37,458 bases of DNA from Betaproteobacteria bacterium (GTDB lineage Bacteria > Pseudomonadota > Gammaproteobacteria > Burkholderiales > SG8-41), in assembly GCA_016183675.1 (NCBI GenBank), contig JACPEF010000195.1:1-37458 (forward strand), read 5' to 3'. Positions 12,450-21,972 of the stretch are shown here, in pieces; position 1 is the stretch's first letter, and each line of letters begins with the position of its first letter. The position numbers and the translations under genes are program-made. The notes under the pieces are model-generated. The model saw nothing but the letters and a program-made list of their open reading frames with translations, ran no database searches and was not told the DNA's origin.

Positions 12450-13589
12450 CTACGCATTCCTGGGCTCGTCGCCCGAGTCGCGCCGGAACGCGACGAGATG
12501 GTCGATCTCGAGGCGAATACCGATCTTCTCGCCGATAGCGTGATTGTGGTGACTCGGGACGAGTGACATGACGCGCCCGCCTCCGGGCAGCTGCAAGGCG
12601 TAGAGAAACTCGGCGCCGCGGAACGCCTTGTGCAGCACCTGCGCCTGCAGCGGGCTCGCGTCATCGTGCAGGATGTCGTCCGGCCGCAGCAGCACGTCGA
12701 CCGCGGTGCCCTGCGGCCAGTCGCGCGGGATGCTGCCCTGGAACACGCCAAGCTCGACCTTGACGCGCTGGTCGCCGAGAACCGTTCCGGGCAGGAACGT
12801 GCCCTGGCCGATGAAATCCGCGACATAGCGGCTTGCCGGCTCGTGGTAAAGACGGTACGGCGTGTCCCACTGCTCGATCGCCCCGTCGCGCATGATCCCG
12901 ATTTCATCGGCCAGGCTGAGCGCCTCGTGCTGGTCATGCGTGACGAGGATAGCAGTAGTATTCTGCTGCTTGAGGATTTCCCGCACCTCGGCGCTGAGCT
13001 GCGTGCGCAGATCCACGTCGAGGTTGGAGAACGGCTCATCTAGCAGCAGCAGGTCCGGGCGCGGCGCCAAGGCGCGCGCCAGAGCGACGCGCTGCTGCTG
13101 GCCGCCGGATAGCTCGTCGGGATACTTGTCACGCAGCTCGGTCAATCGGACGATCTCGAGCACTTCATCCACGCGATGCGCATGCGCTGCGCGGTTCCCA
13201 TTGCGCAGCCCGAAGGCGATGGTCTCCGCGACCGTGAGATGGGGGAAGAGCGCGTAATCCTGGAACACCATGCCAACGTGGCGCGCCTCGGTCGGAACCC
13301 GCACGCGGCGCCGGCTCACCAGCTGGCCGTTGAGCCAGATTTCGCCCGCCTGCACCGGCTCGAAACCCGCGATGCAACGCAGCACGGTGGTCTTGCCGCA
13401 GCCGCTCGCGCCGAGCAGGCAGCCGATGGCGCCCTTGTTGAGACTGAACGACAGGCCCTTGATCACTTCGTTGGACCCGTAGGCGTGACGCAATCCGCTG
13501 ATCGCGAGCAGCGGCAACGTGAGCGGATCGGCGACGAGGCAGCGGTCGTCGCCGGCACTGTTAACGGATTCACGTAAATTCAGGGACAT
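12450..13589 (-). CDS. fbpC: ABC transporter ATP-binding protein, FbpC/iron(III) type
   Basis: Walker A GASGCGKTT, signature LSGGQQQRVALARALA, Walker B LLLLDEPFSNLD; adjacent to the FbpB-type permease. Confidence 0.88.
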   Translation of the reverse strand: MSLNLRESVNSAGDDRCLVADPLTLPLLAISGLRHAYGSNEVIKGLSFSLNKGAIGCLLGASGCGKTTVLRCIAGFEPVQAGEIWLNGQLVSRRRVRVPTEARHVGMVFQDYALFPHLTVAETIAFGLRNGNRAAHAHRVDEVLEIVRLTELRDKYPDELSGGQQQRVALARALAPRPDLLLLDEPFSNLDVDLRTQLSAEVREILKQQNTTAILVTHDQHEALSLADEIGIMRDGAIEQWDTPYRLYHEPASRYVADFIGQGTFLPGTVLGDQRVKVELGVFQGSIPRDWPQGTAVDVLLRPDDILHDDASPLQAQVLHKAFRGAEFLYALQLPGGGRVMSLVPSHHNHAIGEKIGIRLEIDHLVAFRRDSGDEPRNA

Positions 13590-13592
13590 ACG

Positions 13593-13612
13593 TATAATAT
13601 TAGATCTCATTT
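13593..13612. promoter_or_regulatory. Possible Fur box between divergent fbpC and fbpB
   Basis: TATAATATTAGATCTCATTT; reverse complement AAATGAGATCTAATATTATA shares AAATGAGA with the fbpA upstream site. Confidence 0.45.
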
Positions 13613-13642
13613 ACCGATTTTTCCACGGCCTGGGAACTACCC

Positions 13643-15322
13643 ATGCGCATCGGCCGATTGACGCTCGCCGCGACCGCGATCGGCGCGCTGTGCGCGCTGC
13701 CGGTCGCCACGGTGTTTGTCCACCTGTTCGCCGCCGGCACGCCCGGCGTGTGGCAACACCTCGCCCAGACGGTCCTGCCCGAGTACGCGGCGAACACGCT
13801 CTGGTTGCTGGTGGGCGTTGGGATCGGAGTGATCGCAGCGGGCGTGTCCACTGCGTGGCTCACGGCCATGCACGAGTTTCCCGGCAGGCGCGCGTTCGAA
13901 TGGGCCCTGATCCTGCCCCTTGCGATGCCCGCATACGTGATCGCCTTCGTCTATACCGATCTGCTGCAATTCGTGGGCCCGGTGCAGACGTGGTTGCGCG
14001 AGGTGACCGGATGGTCGAAGGCTGACTACTGGTTCCCCGATGTGCGCTCGCTCGGGGGCGCAGTCACGATGTTCATCCTCGTCCTGTATCCCTATGTATA
14101 CCTGCTCGCCCGCGGGGCTTTCCTGGAGCGCTCGGCCAGCCTGCTCGAAGCAGGACGCACACTGGGTCTGGGCAACACTGCGGTTTTCTTCCGCGTGGCG
14201 CTGCCTCTGGCGCGTCCGGCGGTCGTGGCCGGCGCGGCGCTCGCGCTGATGGAGACGATCGCCGATTTCGGGACCGTGTCCTACTTCGGAGTGCCCACGT
14301 TCACCACCGGCATCTATCAGGCATGGTTCTCGATGGGCGAACGCGTGGTCGCGGCGCAGCTCTCGGCAGCGCTCCTCGGTTTCGTGGTGCTCGTGCTGCT
14401 TTTCGAGCGCACGAGCCGCCGCCGCAAGCGCTTCCACGAAACCTCGCAGCGCACGCGCGTGCCTTCGCGCCAGCGGCTCGCAGGGCTGCCGGCCGCCGCC
14501 GCTACCGCGGTGTGCGCGGTTCCGCTTGCGCTCGGGTTCCTGCTTCCGGCGGGGCTGCTGCTGCAGATGGCCTTGGGCGAGGGTGATGCCCAATTCGGTC
14601 CACGGTTCGTGCAACTGGCGGCCAACAGCGTAACGCTCGCCGCGCTCACATCCGCATTGCTGGTCGTGCTGGCGCTGCTGATGGCCTACAGTGCCCGGTT
14701 GCACCCGGGCGTGTTCAGCGTCAATGTGAATCGCGTGGTCGGCCTGGGTTACGCGGTCCCGGGGCTGGTGATCGCGGTCGGCGTGCTGATCCCCCTGGCG
14801 CACTTCGACAATGCGCTCGACGCCTGGATGAGATCGAGCTTCGGAATTTCGACGGGATTGCTGTTGACGGGCGGCATCGCGGCCCTCGCGTTCGCCTATG
14901 TCGTGCGGTTCTTCTCGATCGGACTGCAGACGGTCGACGCCTCGCTCGTCAAGGTGCGGCCGAGCATGGACGATGCGGCCCGCAGCCTCGGCTGCGGGCC
15001 GGTCGAATCGCTGCTCCGGATACACGTGCCGATCATGGCGCGCGGTCTGTTCACCGCTGCGCTGCTCATCTTCGTGGAAGTCATGAAGGAGCTGCCCGCG
15101 ACCCTGGTCATGCGGCCGTTCAATTTCGACACGCTTGCGACCCAGGTGTATACCCTGGCGCACGACGAGCGGCTGGCGGAGGCTTCCACGGCGGCGCTCG
15201 CGATCGTTGTGGCGGGGCTCATCCCGCTGATGGCGATATCGCGCAATATCGCGCGGGCGCGCCGCATGGCCGGCACCGAGCTGGCGCCGTACGAGCCTGC
15301 GGCTGAACCGGCTGCCCGTTGA
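13643..15322 (+). CDS. fbpB: Iron(III) ABC transporter permease
   Basis: 559 aa, two repeated permease modules (GRTLGLGNTAVFFRVALPLARPAVVAG; ARSLGCGPVESLLRIHVPIMARGLFTA). Confidence 0.9.
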   Translation: MRIGRLTLAATAIGALCALPVATVFVHLFAAGTPGVWQHLAQTVLPEYAANTLWLLVGVGIGVIAAGVSTAWLTAMHEFPGRRAFEWALILPLAMPAYVIAFVYTDLLQFVGPVQTWLREVTGWSKADYWFPDVRSLGGAVTMFILVLYPYVYLLARGAFLERSASLLEAGRTLGLGNTAVFFRVALPLARPAVVAGAALALMETIADFGTVSYFGVPTFTTGIYQAWFSMGERVVAAQLSAALLGFVVLVLLFERTSRRRKRFHETSQRTRVPSRQRLAGLPAAAATAVCAVPLALGFLLPAGLLLQMALGEGDAQFGPRFVQLAANSVTLAALTSALLVVLALLMAYSARLHPGVFSVNVNRVVGLGYAVPGLVIAVGVLIPLAHFDNALDAWMRSSFGISTGLLLTGGIAALAFAYVVRFFSIGLQTVDASLVKVRPSMDDAARSLGCGPVESLLRIHVPIMARGLFTAALLIFVEVMKELPATLVMRPFNFDTLATQVYTLAHDERLAEASTAALAIVVAGLIPLMAISRNIARARRMAGTELAPYEPAAEPAAR

Positions 15323-15369
15323 AATGAAAGGCTCCCGCACAGGGCCACGGTCTTCTGTTGTTTGCCGCG

Positions 15370-16419
15370 TTACTTCAGGCCCACGATGTTGAATGCCTTC
15401 TGGGCGAGGGGCTGGTTCTGTCCCAGCGTACCGACGTTCAGTTTGTCCTCCTTGAATGAACCGAGTGCAGCGAGTGCCGGATTATCGAGCCGGATGCCCG
15501 GTACGGCGGGCCACTCGTTGTTGCCGTTGGCAAAGTAGGACTGGGCCTGATCGCCTGCCAGGTACTCCAGGAACTTGAACGCGTTCTCGCGGTTGGGTGC
15601 GTGGCGCAGCACGCCGCCGCCCGAGATGTTGATGTGGGTTCCAAAGCTCTTCTGGTTGGGGAAGATCACGCCGACCTTTTCCGCCGCCGCTCGCTCATCG
15701 GGCTTTTTAGAGCTCGCAAGCCGCACGTAATAATAGGTGTTGCTGATCGCGACCTGGCATTCGCCCGCCGCCACCGAGCGGATCTGGTCGGTGTCACCGC
15801 CCTTGGGGTCGCGCGCGAGGTTGGCTTTGATGCCCTGCGCCCATTGCTGTGCCTTCGCTTCACCGAGGTGGTCAATCAGCGCCGACATGAGGGACAGGTT
15901 GTAGACGTGGCCGAGCGAGCGCGTGCAGACCTTGCCCTTCATTTTCGGATGGGCGAGGTCCTCGTAGTCCTGCACATCGGCCGGGTTGACGAGCTGCTTG
16001 TTGTAGACGATCACGCGTGCGCGCTTGGAAAAGCCGAACCAGTGCCCCCCGGGTTCGCGTAGGTGGGAGGGGATGCGTTGCTCCAGCACCGGCGATTTGA
16101 CTGGCTGGAAGAGATTCATTTGCTGCGCGCGCCACAGCCGGGCGACGTCCACCGTGATCAGCACATCGGCCGGGCTGTTCGGCCCCTCGTTCTTCAACCG
16201 CTCGAGCAGCGCGTCTTCGGTTCCTTCGATGCGGTTGATCTTGATCCCGGTCTGCTTGGTGAAACCGTTGTAGAGTGATTCATCGGTCTGGTAGTGCCGC
16301 GAGGAATACAGGTTCAGAACTCTTTCTTGTCCTATCGCCGAGCGAGGCGCCCCCAAGCTCGCCACAAATAACAAGACCGCGAGCGAGGACCAGGTTCCGC
16401 GAGGTAACGTTTTGATCAT
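15370..16419 (-). CDS. fbpA: Fe(3+) ABC transporter substrate-binding protein
   Basis: Signal peptide then ERVLNLYSSRHYQTDESLYNGFTKQTGIKINRIEGTEDALLERLKNEGPNSPADVLITVDVARLW...INISGGGVLRHAPNRENAFKFLEYL. Confidence 0.93.
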   Translation of the reverse strand: MIKTLPRGTWSSLAVLLFVASLGAPRSAIGQERVLNLYSSRHYQTDESLYNGFTKQTGIKINRIEGTEDALLERLKNEGPNSPADVLITVDVARLWRAQQMNLFQPVKSPVLEQRIPSHLREPGGHWFGFSKRARVIVYNKQLVNPADVQDYEDLAHPKMKGKVCTRSLGHVYNLSLMSALIDHLGEAKAQQWAQGIKANLARDPKGGDTDQIRSVAAGECQVAISNTYYYVRLASSKKPDERAAAEKVGVIFPNQKSFGTHINISGGGVLRHAPNRENAFKFLEYLAGDQAQSYFANGNNEWPAVPGIRLDNPALAALGSFKEDKLNVGTLGQNQPLAQKAFNIVGLK

Positions 16420-16475
16420 ACGTTGAAATCTCCTGTGGGGTGATGCGAAGTCGTTGAAAGTCTTGCCCATATTAA

Positions 16476-16518
16476 CAAGAACTATTCTCAAATGCAATAT
16501 AAATGAGAACTATTCGTG
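16476..16518. promoter_or_regulatory. Two tandem putative Fur boxes upstream of fbpA
   Basis: CAAGAAC-T-ATTCTCA (16476-16490) and TGAGAAC-T-ATTCGTG (16504-16518), 7-1-7 dyads sharing GAACTATTC. Confidence 0.75.
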
Positions 16519-16921
16519 TTTGTTAGGACTGCTTGCCGTATTCGCGGCCAGTCATACGCCCCCGAGTGGGCGGAAACCTCTACATAAACGCTGCCGCCCT
16601 GGAGTCCGTCGCGCTGAAACCGTTCACGGGCTTCGCCGGCACCATGCCGTGCGGTAGCTTCGAGAGCGGGCGGTGCGAACTGCCGTGCCTTTCGTCGGCT
16701 GACGGCATTCGGCGGCGCGCGCGGCGGAGTCGTCGCCTGGGCCCCGTCCGATTCAGCGGGGCGTGTGCTGCTCGCCCTGCAACCGTTGCGTAACAATGTC
16801 CTAGCGCGGATGGTCCCTGTGCCGTGTACGCCCGGCACGCGAAAGCCGCTAACTGCGCCGCCTGGCGAACTTAGCCCGCAAACGGTTGTCGTCCTGACGG
16901 GGACATCAAGAGCGCCGTGTC

Positions 16922-17833
16922 ATGGGCAGGCTGCGGGATCTCATTTGCTTGGCGGCAGTCGCCAGCCTTCTTGGCTGTGTGGCGCCGCCGCGCGAGCTGC
17001 CCCGGGAAACACCACTGCCGCAACCCAAGCCTGAAGTCAAAGTCACGCCTCCCCGGATCGCGCTGGTGCTGGGCGGGGGCGCGGCGCGCGGCTTTGCGCA
17101 TGTCGGCGTGCTGAAGGTCCTGGAGGCGACCGGCGTGTCCCCGGATATCGTCGTCGGGGTGAGCGCGGGGAGCTTCGTCGGCGCGCTTTACGCCGCTGGA
17201 TACGGCGCGGCCGACCTGCAGCGCGTTGCGCTTCAGCTCGACGAATTCGTGCTGGGCGACTGGTCGTTACCCGATCGCGGCATCATCAAGGGTGAGGCGC
17301 TGCAGAACTTCGTCAACCGCGCGGTGCAGGAGCGACCGCTTGAGAAGCTCAACCGTACTTTCGCCGTGGTCGTTACCGAGCTGCAGAGCGGCGAACAGGT
17401 GGTGTTTCGCCGCGGCAATACGGGCATGGCCGTGCGAGCATCAAGCAGCATTCCCGGCGTGTTCCAGCCGGTGCGAATCAACGGCAAAGATTATGTGGAT
17501 GGCGGTCTGACCGGTCCGGTGCCGGTACGCGTCGCGCGCAGTCTTGGCGCTGATGTCGTAATCGCGGTGGACGTTTCGGCCCGGCCGAAATACGGCAAGA
17601 CAGGCGACACCCTGGATGTGCTGCTACAGACTTTTGTCATCATGGGGCAGGCGATCGCGGCCAACGAGTTGCCGGAAGCGGATGTGGTGATCCGGCCGGA
17701 TACGTCACAGCTGACCGCGGTCGGCTTCGAGCAGCGGCGGCTCGCTATTCAGGAAGGGGAGCGGGCGACACGCGCCGCCCTTTCGTTAATCCGCGAACGG
17801 ATCGCGAAGAAGACCGTGACGAGGAAGGATTGA
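16922..17833 (+). CDS. Patatin-like phospholipase family lipoprotein
   Basis: Lipobox LLGC; RIALVLGGGAARGFAHVGVLKVLEATGVSPDIVVGVSAGSFVGALYAAG (GXSXG) and DGG (YVDGGLTGPVPV). Confidence 0.93.
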   Translation: MGRLRDLICLAAVASLLGCVAPPRELPRETPLPQPKPEVKVTPPRIALVLGGGAARGFAHVGVLKVLEATGVSPDIVVGVSAGSFVGALYAAGYGAADLQRVALQLDEFVLGDWSLPDRGIIKGEALQNFVNRAVQERPLEKLNRTFAVVVTELQSGEQVVFRRGNTGMAVRASSSIPGVFQPVRINGKDYVDGGLTGPVPVRVARSLGADVVIAVDVSARPKYGKTGDTLDVLLQTFVIMGQAIAANELPEADVVIRPDTSQLTAVGFEQRRLAIQEGERATRAALSLIRERIAKKTVTRKD

Positions 17834-17889
17834 AGGGTGAAGGGAAAACCGCTATCACCCTTCCCAGATTGCGAGTCACCAGTCACGCC

Positions 17890-17997
17890 CTAGTGCCGTT
17901 CCAACTTGTCTCCCCAAATTCCGGCAGCTCCCCTACCGGCGATAATCGGTCTCAGACGAGTTGCGCGAATTGGCACAAATAGTTGGAACGGCACTAG
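17890..17997. mobile_element. MITE-like element with perfect 17-bp terminal inverted repeats
   Basis: CTAGTGCCGTTCCAACT (17890-17906) and AGTTGGAACGGCACTAG (17981-17997); TA dinucleotide at each edge. Confidence 0.78.
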
Positions 17998-18494
17998 TAA
18001 TGAATGCGGCGCGCCCCGTCGAACCGCTGCCGCCAGTAGCGCTCGCTGATCCGCGCAATCTCCACCGCGCCGCCCTGACTCGGCGCGTGGACGAAGCGCT
18101 CCTCGCCGAGATAGATCCCGACGTGGGAAAACGGCCGGTGCAGCGTGTTGAAGAACACGAGGTCACCCGGTTGCAGCTCCTCGCGGGCGATCGCTTCGCC
18201 GACCTGGCTGATGGCGTGGGTGTCGCGCGGCAGCGGGATCCCGGCGGCCTGCTGATAGACGCGCCACACGAGCCCGCTGCAGTCGAAGCCGGCCTCCGGC
18301 GAATCCCCGCCGTAGCGGTAGGGCACGCCGACGAAACGGAGTGCGTGGAGCACCAGCTCCTGGGAGCGCGATGGATCGTATGGCACCGAAGCCCGAGTGG
18401 CCGTCGGCTCTGTTTCCCGTTGGCTGTCTCTCCACGGCTGCGACGAGCATCCCGCAGCCACCATGGCGACCGCCACCGTTACCATTAATCTCAT
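17994..18494 (-). CDS. C40 family (NlpC/P60) peptidase, lipoprotein
   Basis: Lipobox AAGCSS; YRYGGDSPEAGFDCSGLVWRVYQQAAGIPLPRDT...LQPGDLVFFNTLHRPFSHVGIYLGEERFVHAPSQGG. Confidence 0.93.
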   Translation of the reverse strand: MRLMVTVAVAMVAAGCSSQPWRDSQRETEPTATRASVPYDPSRSQELVLHALRFVGVPYRYGGDSPEAGFDCSGLVWRVYQQAAGIPLPRDTHAISQVGEAIAREELQPGDLVFFNTLHRPFSHVGIYLGEERFVHAPSQGGAVEIARISERYWRQRFDGARRIHY

Positions 18495-18609
18495 GTCTTA
18501 AGTATACCGTATAGAAGTATGATTGTACTAGATATTTGTGTTTCTGTATGGCCCGGTACAGAGACACCGGATGGCGTAAACTGCCGGGTGAGCGCAGCGT
18601 TATCCACTC

Positions 18610-19521
18610 ATGGCTCGAGTTCTGCTAACGATTCTGGGATTGCCTACCGGCTGGCGGCGGCTGATGGTGTGGGTCCTGTTTGTCATCGCGGCCAGTGCCG
18701 TGGATGCCCAAAACATGGTGCTCGAGGTGATCCCGCTGCGCTACCGCACGGCCCAGGACGTGATACCCATCATCCAGCCCCTGCTCGCGCGCGAAGGCAG
18801 CGTGAGCGGCTTGCAGGGCCAGCTCGTCGTACGCACGACGCCCGCCAACCTGGAAGAGATCAAGCGCATTCTTGCCAGCGTGGACACCGCGCCGCGCCGT
18901 CTGCTTATTACCGTGCGGCAGGACGCCGACGCGACCCGCAGCGAGCGTTCTTCAGAAGTGTCCGGCAGGATCGGCAGCGACCGTGCGCGGGTGATCGTGC
19001 CCGACAGCGGCGACCGGCGCGGAGGCAACGTGGTGCTGCGTGACGGCGACGACCGCCTGCGGGCGCGGGTCCTCGATACGCGCTCGGCGGAAAGCGACCG
19101 CAATACCCAGAGCGTGCAGGTAATGGAAGGGCGCGAGGCCTTCGTGCGCGTGGGACAGTCGGTGCCGGTGCCGCAGCGGCGCGTCCAGCGCACCGTGGTG
19201 GGTGGCCAGGTGGTGGAGCAGGTCGTGGACAGCGTCGAATACCGCGACGTCACGACCGGCTTCTACGTTCTGCCACGCGTCTCCGGCGACCGCGTGACGC
19301 TCGACATCAGCCCGCAGCGCGAGATGCTCTCCACCCAGGTCCCGGGCGGCGTCAACGTTCAGCGCGTCGTCACCACCGTCTCTGGCCGGCTCGGCGAGTG
19401 GATAGAGATCGGCGGCATCGCGCAGGACAGCTCGGAGCAGCAGTCGGTCCTGCTCGGGCGCGGCTCGACCGGCGCGAGCGGCAGCCGCCGCGTGCTGATC
19501 AGGGTCGAAGAGCTGCGGTAG
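18610..19521 (+). CDS. Small stand-alone secretin-domain-like protein
   Basis: Secretin_N-like VIPLRYRTAQDVIPIIQPLLAREGSVSGLQGQLVVRTTPANLEEIKRILASVD plus secretin C-like VTLDISPQ...VTTVSGRLGEWIEIGGI. Confidence 0.75.
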   Translation: MARVLLTILGLPTGWRRLMVWVLFVIAASAVDAQNMVLEVIPLRYRTAQDVIPIIQPLLAREGSVSGLQGQLVVRTTPANLEEIKRILASVDTAPRRLLITVRQDADATRSERSSEVSGRIGSDRARVIVPDSGDRRGGNVVLRDGDDRLRARVLDTRSAESDRNTQSVQVMEGREAFVRVGQSVPVPQRRVQRTVVGGQVVEQVVDSVEYRDVTTGFYVLPRVSGDRVTLDISPQREMLSTQVPGGVNVQRVVTTVSGRLGEWIEIGGIAQDSSEQQSVLLGRGSTGASGSRRVLIRVEELR

Positions 19522-19656
19522 CCCGGCAGGATCCGGGATTCAGGATTCGGGATTCAGGGGAAAGCCTGCTGATCAGTCACGAGTCACGCCTTCGGACTGC
19601 TTACTGGTAGGACGCGCCGGGAACGCCGGCAAAGCCCGAGAGCCTCTTAGAGCCTC

Positions 19657-19857
19657 TTAGGATGCGGGCCGCAAGGAACGGGCGAGCTGCAGCGCCCAAA
19701 TGCAGAGGCCGGCCGCGACCAGCAAGGCTGGCCATGACACCCAGAAGGGGACGCTCCAGGTGCCGATCTGGGCGGGCCAGTCAAGTACCAGCCTCAAAAG
19801 GTGCAGCACGGCGACGATCCCGAAGATCGCGCCAGAGATGCCCACGTACGCCTTCAT
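19657..19857 (-). CDS. Small hypothetical membrane protein
   Basis: MKAYVGISGAIFGIVAVLHLLRLVLDWPAQIGTWSVPFWVSWPALLVAAGLCIWALQLARSLRPAS, two predicted TM segments; ORF track start at 19914 is less likely. Confidence 0.6.
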   Translation of the reverse strand: MKAYVGISGAIFGIVAVLHLLRLVLDWPAQIGTWSVPFWVSWPALLVAAGLCIWALQLARSLRPAS

Positions 19858-19986
19858 GTCACGCCTCCTCAGTTTGTAAGGCATCATTCTGCCCCCCGGG
19901 ATTTCAACCTTCAACTTGCTTTACACTCACGCCTTAAAGAAGAGCGGACGGAGAGTGGCCCATCCGCTGGATACCGTGGCCCGGAA

Positions 19987-21972
19987 TTGATCGCACATCT
20001 CGAACGTTTCTTTTCCGCAGACGGACCGCTCGCGCAGGCAGTGAAGAACTTCCGTGCTCGCCCGTTCCAGGTGGAGATGGCCGAAGCAGTGGCGGAGGCG
20101 ATCGCGGCGAACACCGTGTTGGTGGCGGAGGCGGGAACGGGCACCGGCAAGACCTTCGCTTATCTCGTGCCGGCGCTACTCTCCGGCGGCAAAGTCATCA
20201 TCTCCACCGGCACCAAGACCTTGCAGGACCAGCTCTTCGACCGCGACATCCCGACCGTGCGCGATGCGCTCAAGGTGCCGGTAACGGTGGCGCTGCTCAA
20301 GGGCCGCGCCAACTACGTCTGCCACTATCATCTGGAGCGCGCGCTCCAGGACGGACGGCTGCCGACGCGCGACGACGCGCGTTATCTGAACCAGATTGCG
20401 CGCTTCGCCCGGCGCACCACGACCGGCGACAAGGCTGATTGCTCGACGGTGCCGGATAACGCCGGCATCTGGTCGTACGCAACGTCCACGCGCGAGAACT
20501 GCCTGGGCTCGCAGTGCCCGCACTACGACGGGTGCTTTGTCATGGAAGCGCGCCGTCAGGCGCTCGCAGCCGACGTCGTGGTGGTGAACCATCACCTGTT
20601 CTTCGCCGACCTGGTCCTGCGCGATGAGGGCGTGGCCGAACTGTTGCCCGCGTGCAACACGGTCATTTTCGACGAAGCGCACCAGCTTCCCGAGACGGCG
20701 AGCCTGTTCTTCGGCGAGAGCGTCTCGACCTCGCAGTTGATCGAGCTTGCGCGCAATACGCGGCTCGAAGCAGCGGCCGCGGCGAGGGACTACGCGCCCC
20801 TGCCGGAAGCGGCGCAAGCGCTCGACAGGGCCGCGCGTGACCTGCGGCTCGCCTTCGAGGAAGATACGGGTCGCCTCCCGATGCGGGCGCTCGAGGATCA
20901 CGAGGCCTTTGAGTCCGGTCTTGGAGCCGTGCTGGCGAGGCTGGACGAGCTCGCCGGCGAGCTGAAGGGACAGGCCGAGCGCAGCGAGGGCCTCGCGCGT
21001 TGCTGGCAGCGGTCGCTGTCGCTTGCGGAGCAAACCGAGCGCTGGCGCAGCGGCGTGGACGGCGACCGCGTGAGGTGGGTGGAGCTCTTCAGCCATTCGC
21101 TGCATCTCAACTCGACGCCGCTCTCGATCGCGGAGATCTTCCACAGGCAGCTCGAAGAGCATGCGCGCGCATGGATCTTCACCTCCGCGACGCTGTCGGT
21201 GAGCCGCGACTTCGGCCATTACTGCGGCGAGATGGGGCTCGTTGGGGCGCGCACCGCGAGCTGGGACAGCCCTTTCGACTTCGCAAGCCAGGCGCTGCTC
21301 TACATCCCGGAGCGGCTGCCCGATCCGAACACGCGTGAGCACACCGTGGCGGTGGTGGAGTCGGCGCTCCCGCTGATCGAAGCGGCCGACGGCGGCGCGT
21401 TCATGCTTTTCACGAGTCTTCGCGCGATGCGCGAGGGCTGCGAGGTGCTGCAGCGCGCGCTCGCGGAACGCGGACTCGATTACCCGCTGCTCGTGCAGGG
21501 CGAGGGCTCGCGCTCGGAGATGCTGGTGCGCTTTCGCGATCTCGGCAATGCGGTTCTGGTGGGCAGCCACTCGTTCTGGGAGGGAGTGGACGTGCGTGGG
21601 CCGGCGCTGTCGCTGGTGGTGATAGACAAGCTGCCGTTCGCGCCGCCCGACGATCCGGTTCTCGCGGCGCGCATAGAGCGGATGAACCGCGAAGGGCGCA
21701 GCGCGTTCCTCGAGTATCAACTGCCCGAGGCGGTGATCACGCTGAAGCAGGGGGCGGGCCGGTTGATCCGGGACGAAACCGATCGCGGCGTGCTGATGAT
21801 GTGCGATCCGCGGCTTGTATCGCGCGGCTACGGCAAGCGCATCTTGAGCAGCCTGCCGCCGATGAAGTTCACGCGCAGCGCGGAAGAAGCCGCATCGTTC
21901 TTCAGTAGGCAAGCCACGACTCGGCCCACCGCCACGCCAGCCAAAGCGCCGCCAGCCACACGGCGACGATGA
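19987..21972 (+). CDS. ATP-dependent DNA helicase, DinG/YoaA family
   Basis: VLVAEAGTGTGKTFAYLVPALLSGGKVIISTGTKTLQDQL; Cys cluster (CSTVPDN...CLGSQCPHYDGC); DEAHQLPE; GSHSFWEGVDVRG; QGAGRLIRDETDRG. TTG start inferred. Confidence 0.92.
   Translation: MIAHLERFFSADGPLAQAVKNFRARPFQVEMAEAVAEAIAANTVLVAEAGTGTGKTFAYLVPALLSGGKVIISTGTKTLQDQLFDRDIPTVRDALKVPVTVALLKGRANYVCHYHLERALQDGRLPTRDDARYLNQIARFARRTTTGDKADCSTVPDNAGIWSYATSTRENCLGSQCPHYDGCFVMEARRQALAADVVVVNHHLFFADLVLRDEGVAELLPACNTVIFDEAHQLPETASLFFGESVSTSQLIELARNTRLEAAAAARDYAPLPEAAQALDRAARDLRLAFEEDTGRLPMRALEDHEAFESGLGAVLARLDELAGELKGQAERSEGLARCWQRSLSLAEQTERWRSGVDGDRVRWVELFSHSLHLNSTPLSIAEIFHRQLEEHARAWIFTSATLSVSRDFGHYCGEMGLVGARTASWDSPFDFASQALLYIPERLPDPNTREHTVAVVESALPLIEAADGGAFMLFTSLRAMREGCEVLQRALAERGLDYPLLVQGEGSRSEMLVRFRDLGNAVLVGSHSFWEGVDVRGPALSLVVIDKLPFAPPDDPVLAARIERMNREGRSAFLEYQLPEAVITLKQGAGRLIRDETDRGVLMMCDPRLVSRGYGKRILSSLPPMKFTRSAEEAASFFSRQATTRPTATPAKAPPATRRR

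Noticed and set aside
13637-15340. 567-aa minus-strand ORF opposite fbpB
   Set aside because: Low-complexity R/H/E/Q-rich shadow of the permease gene; no family signature.
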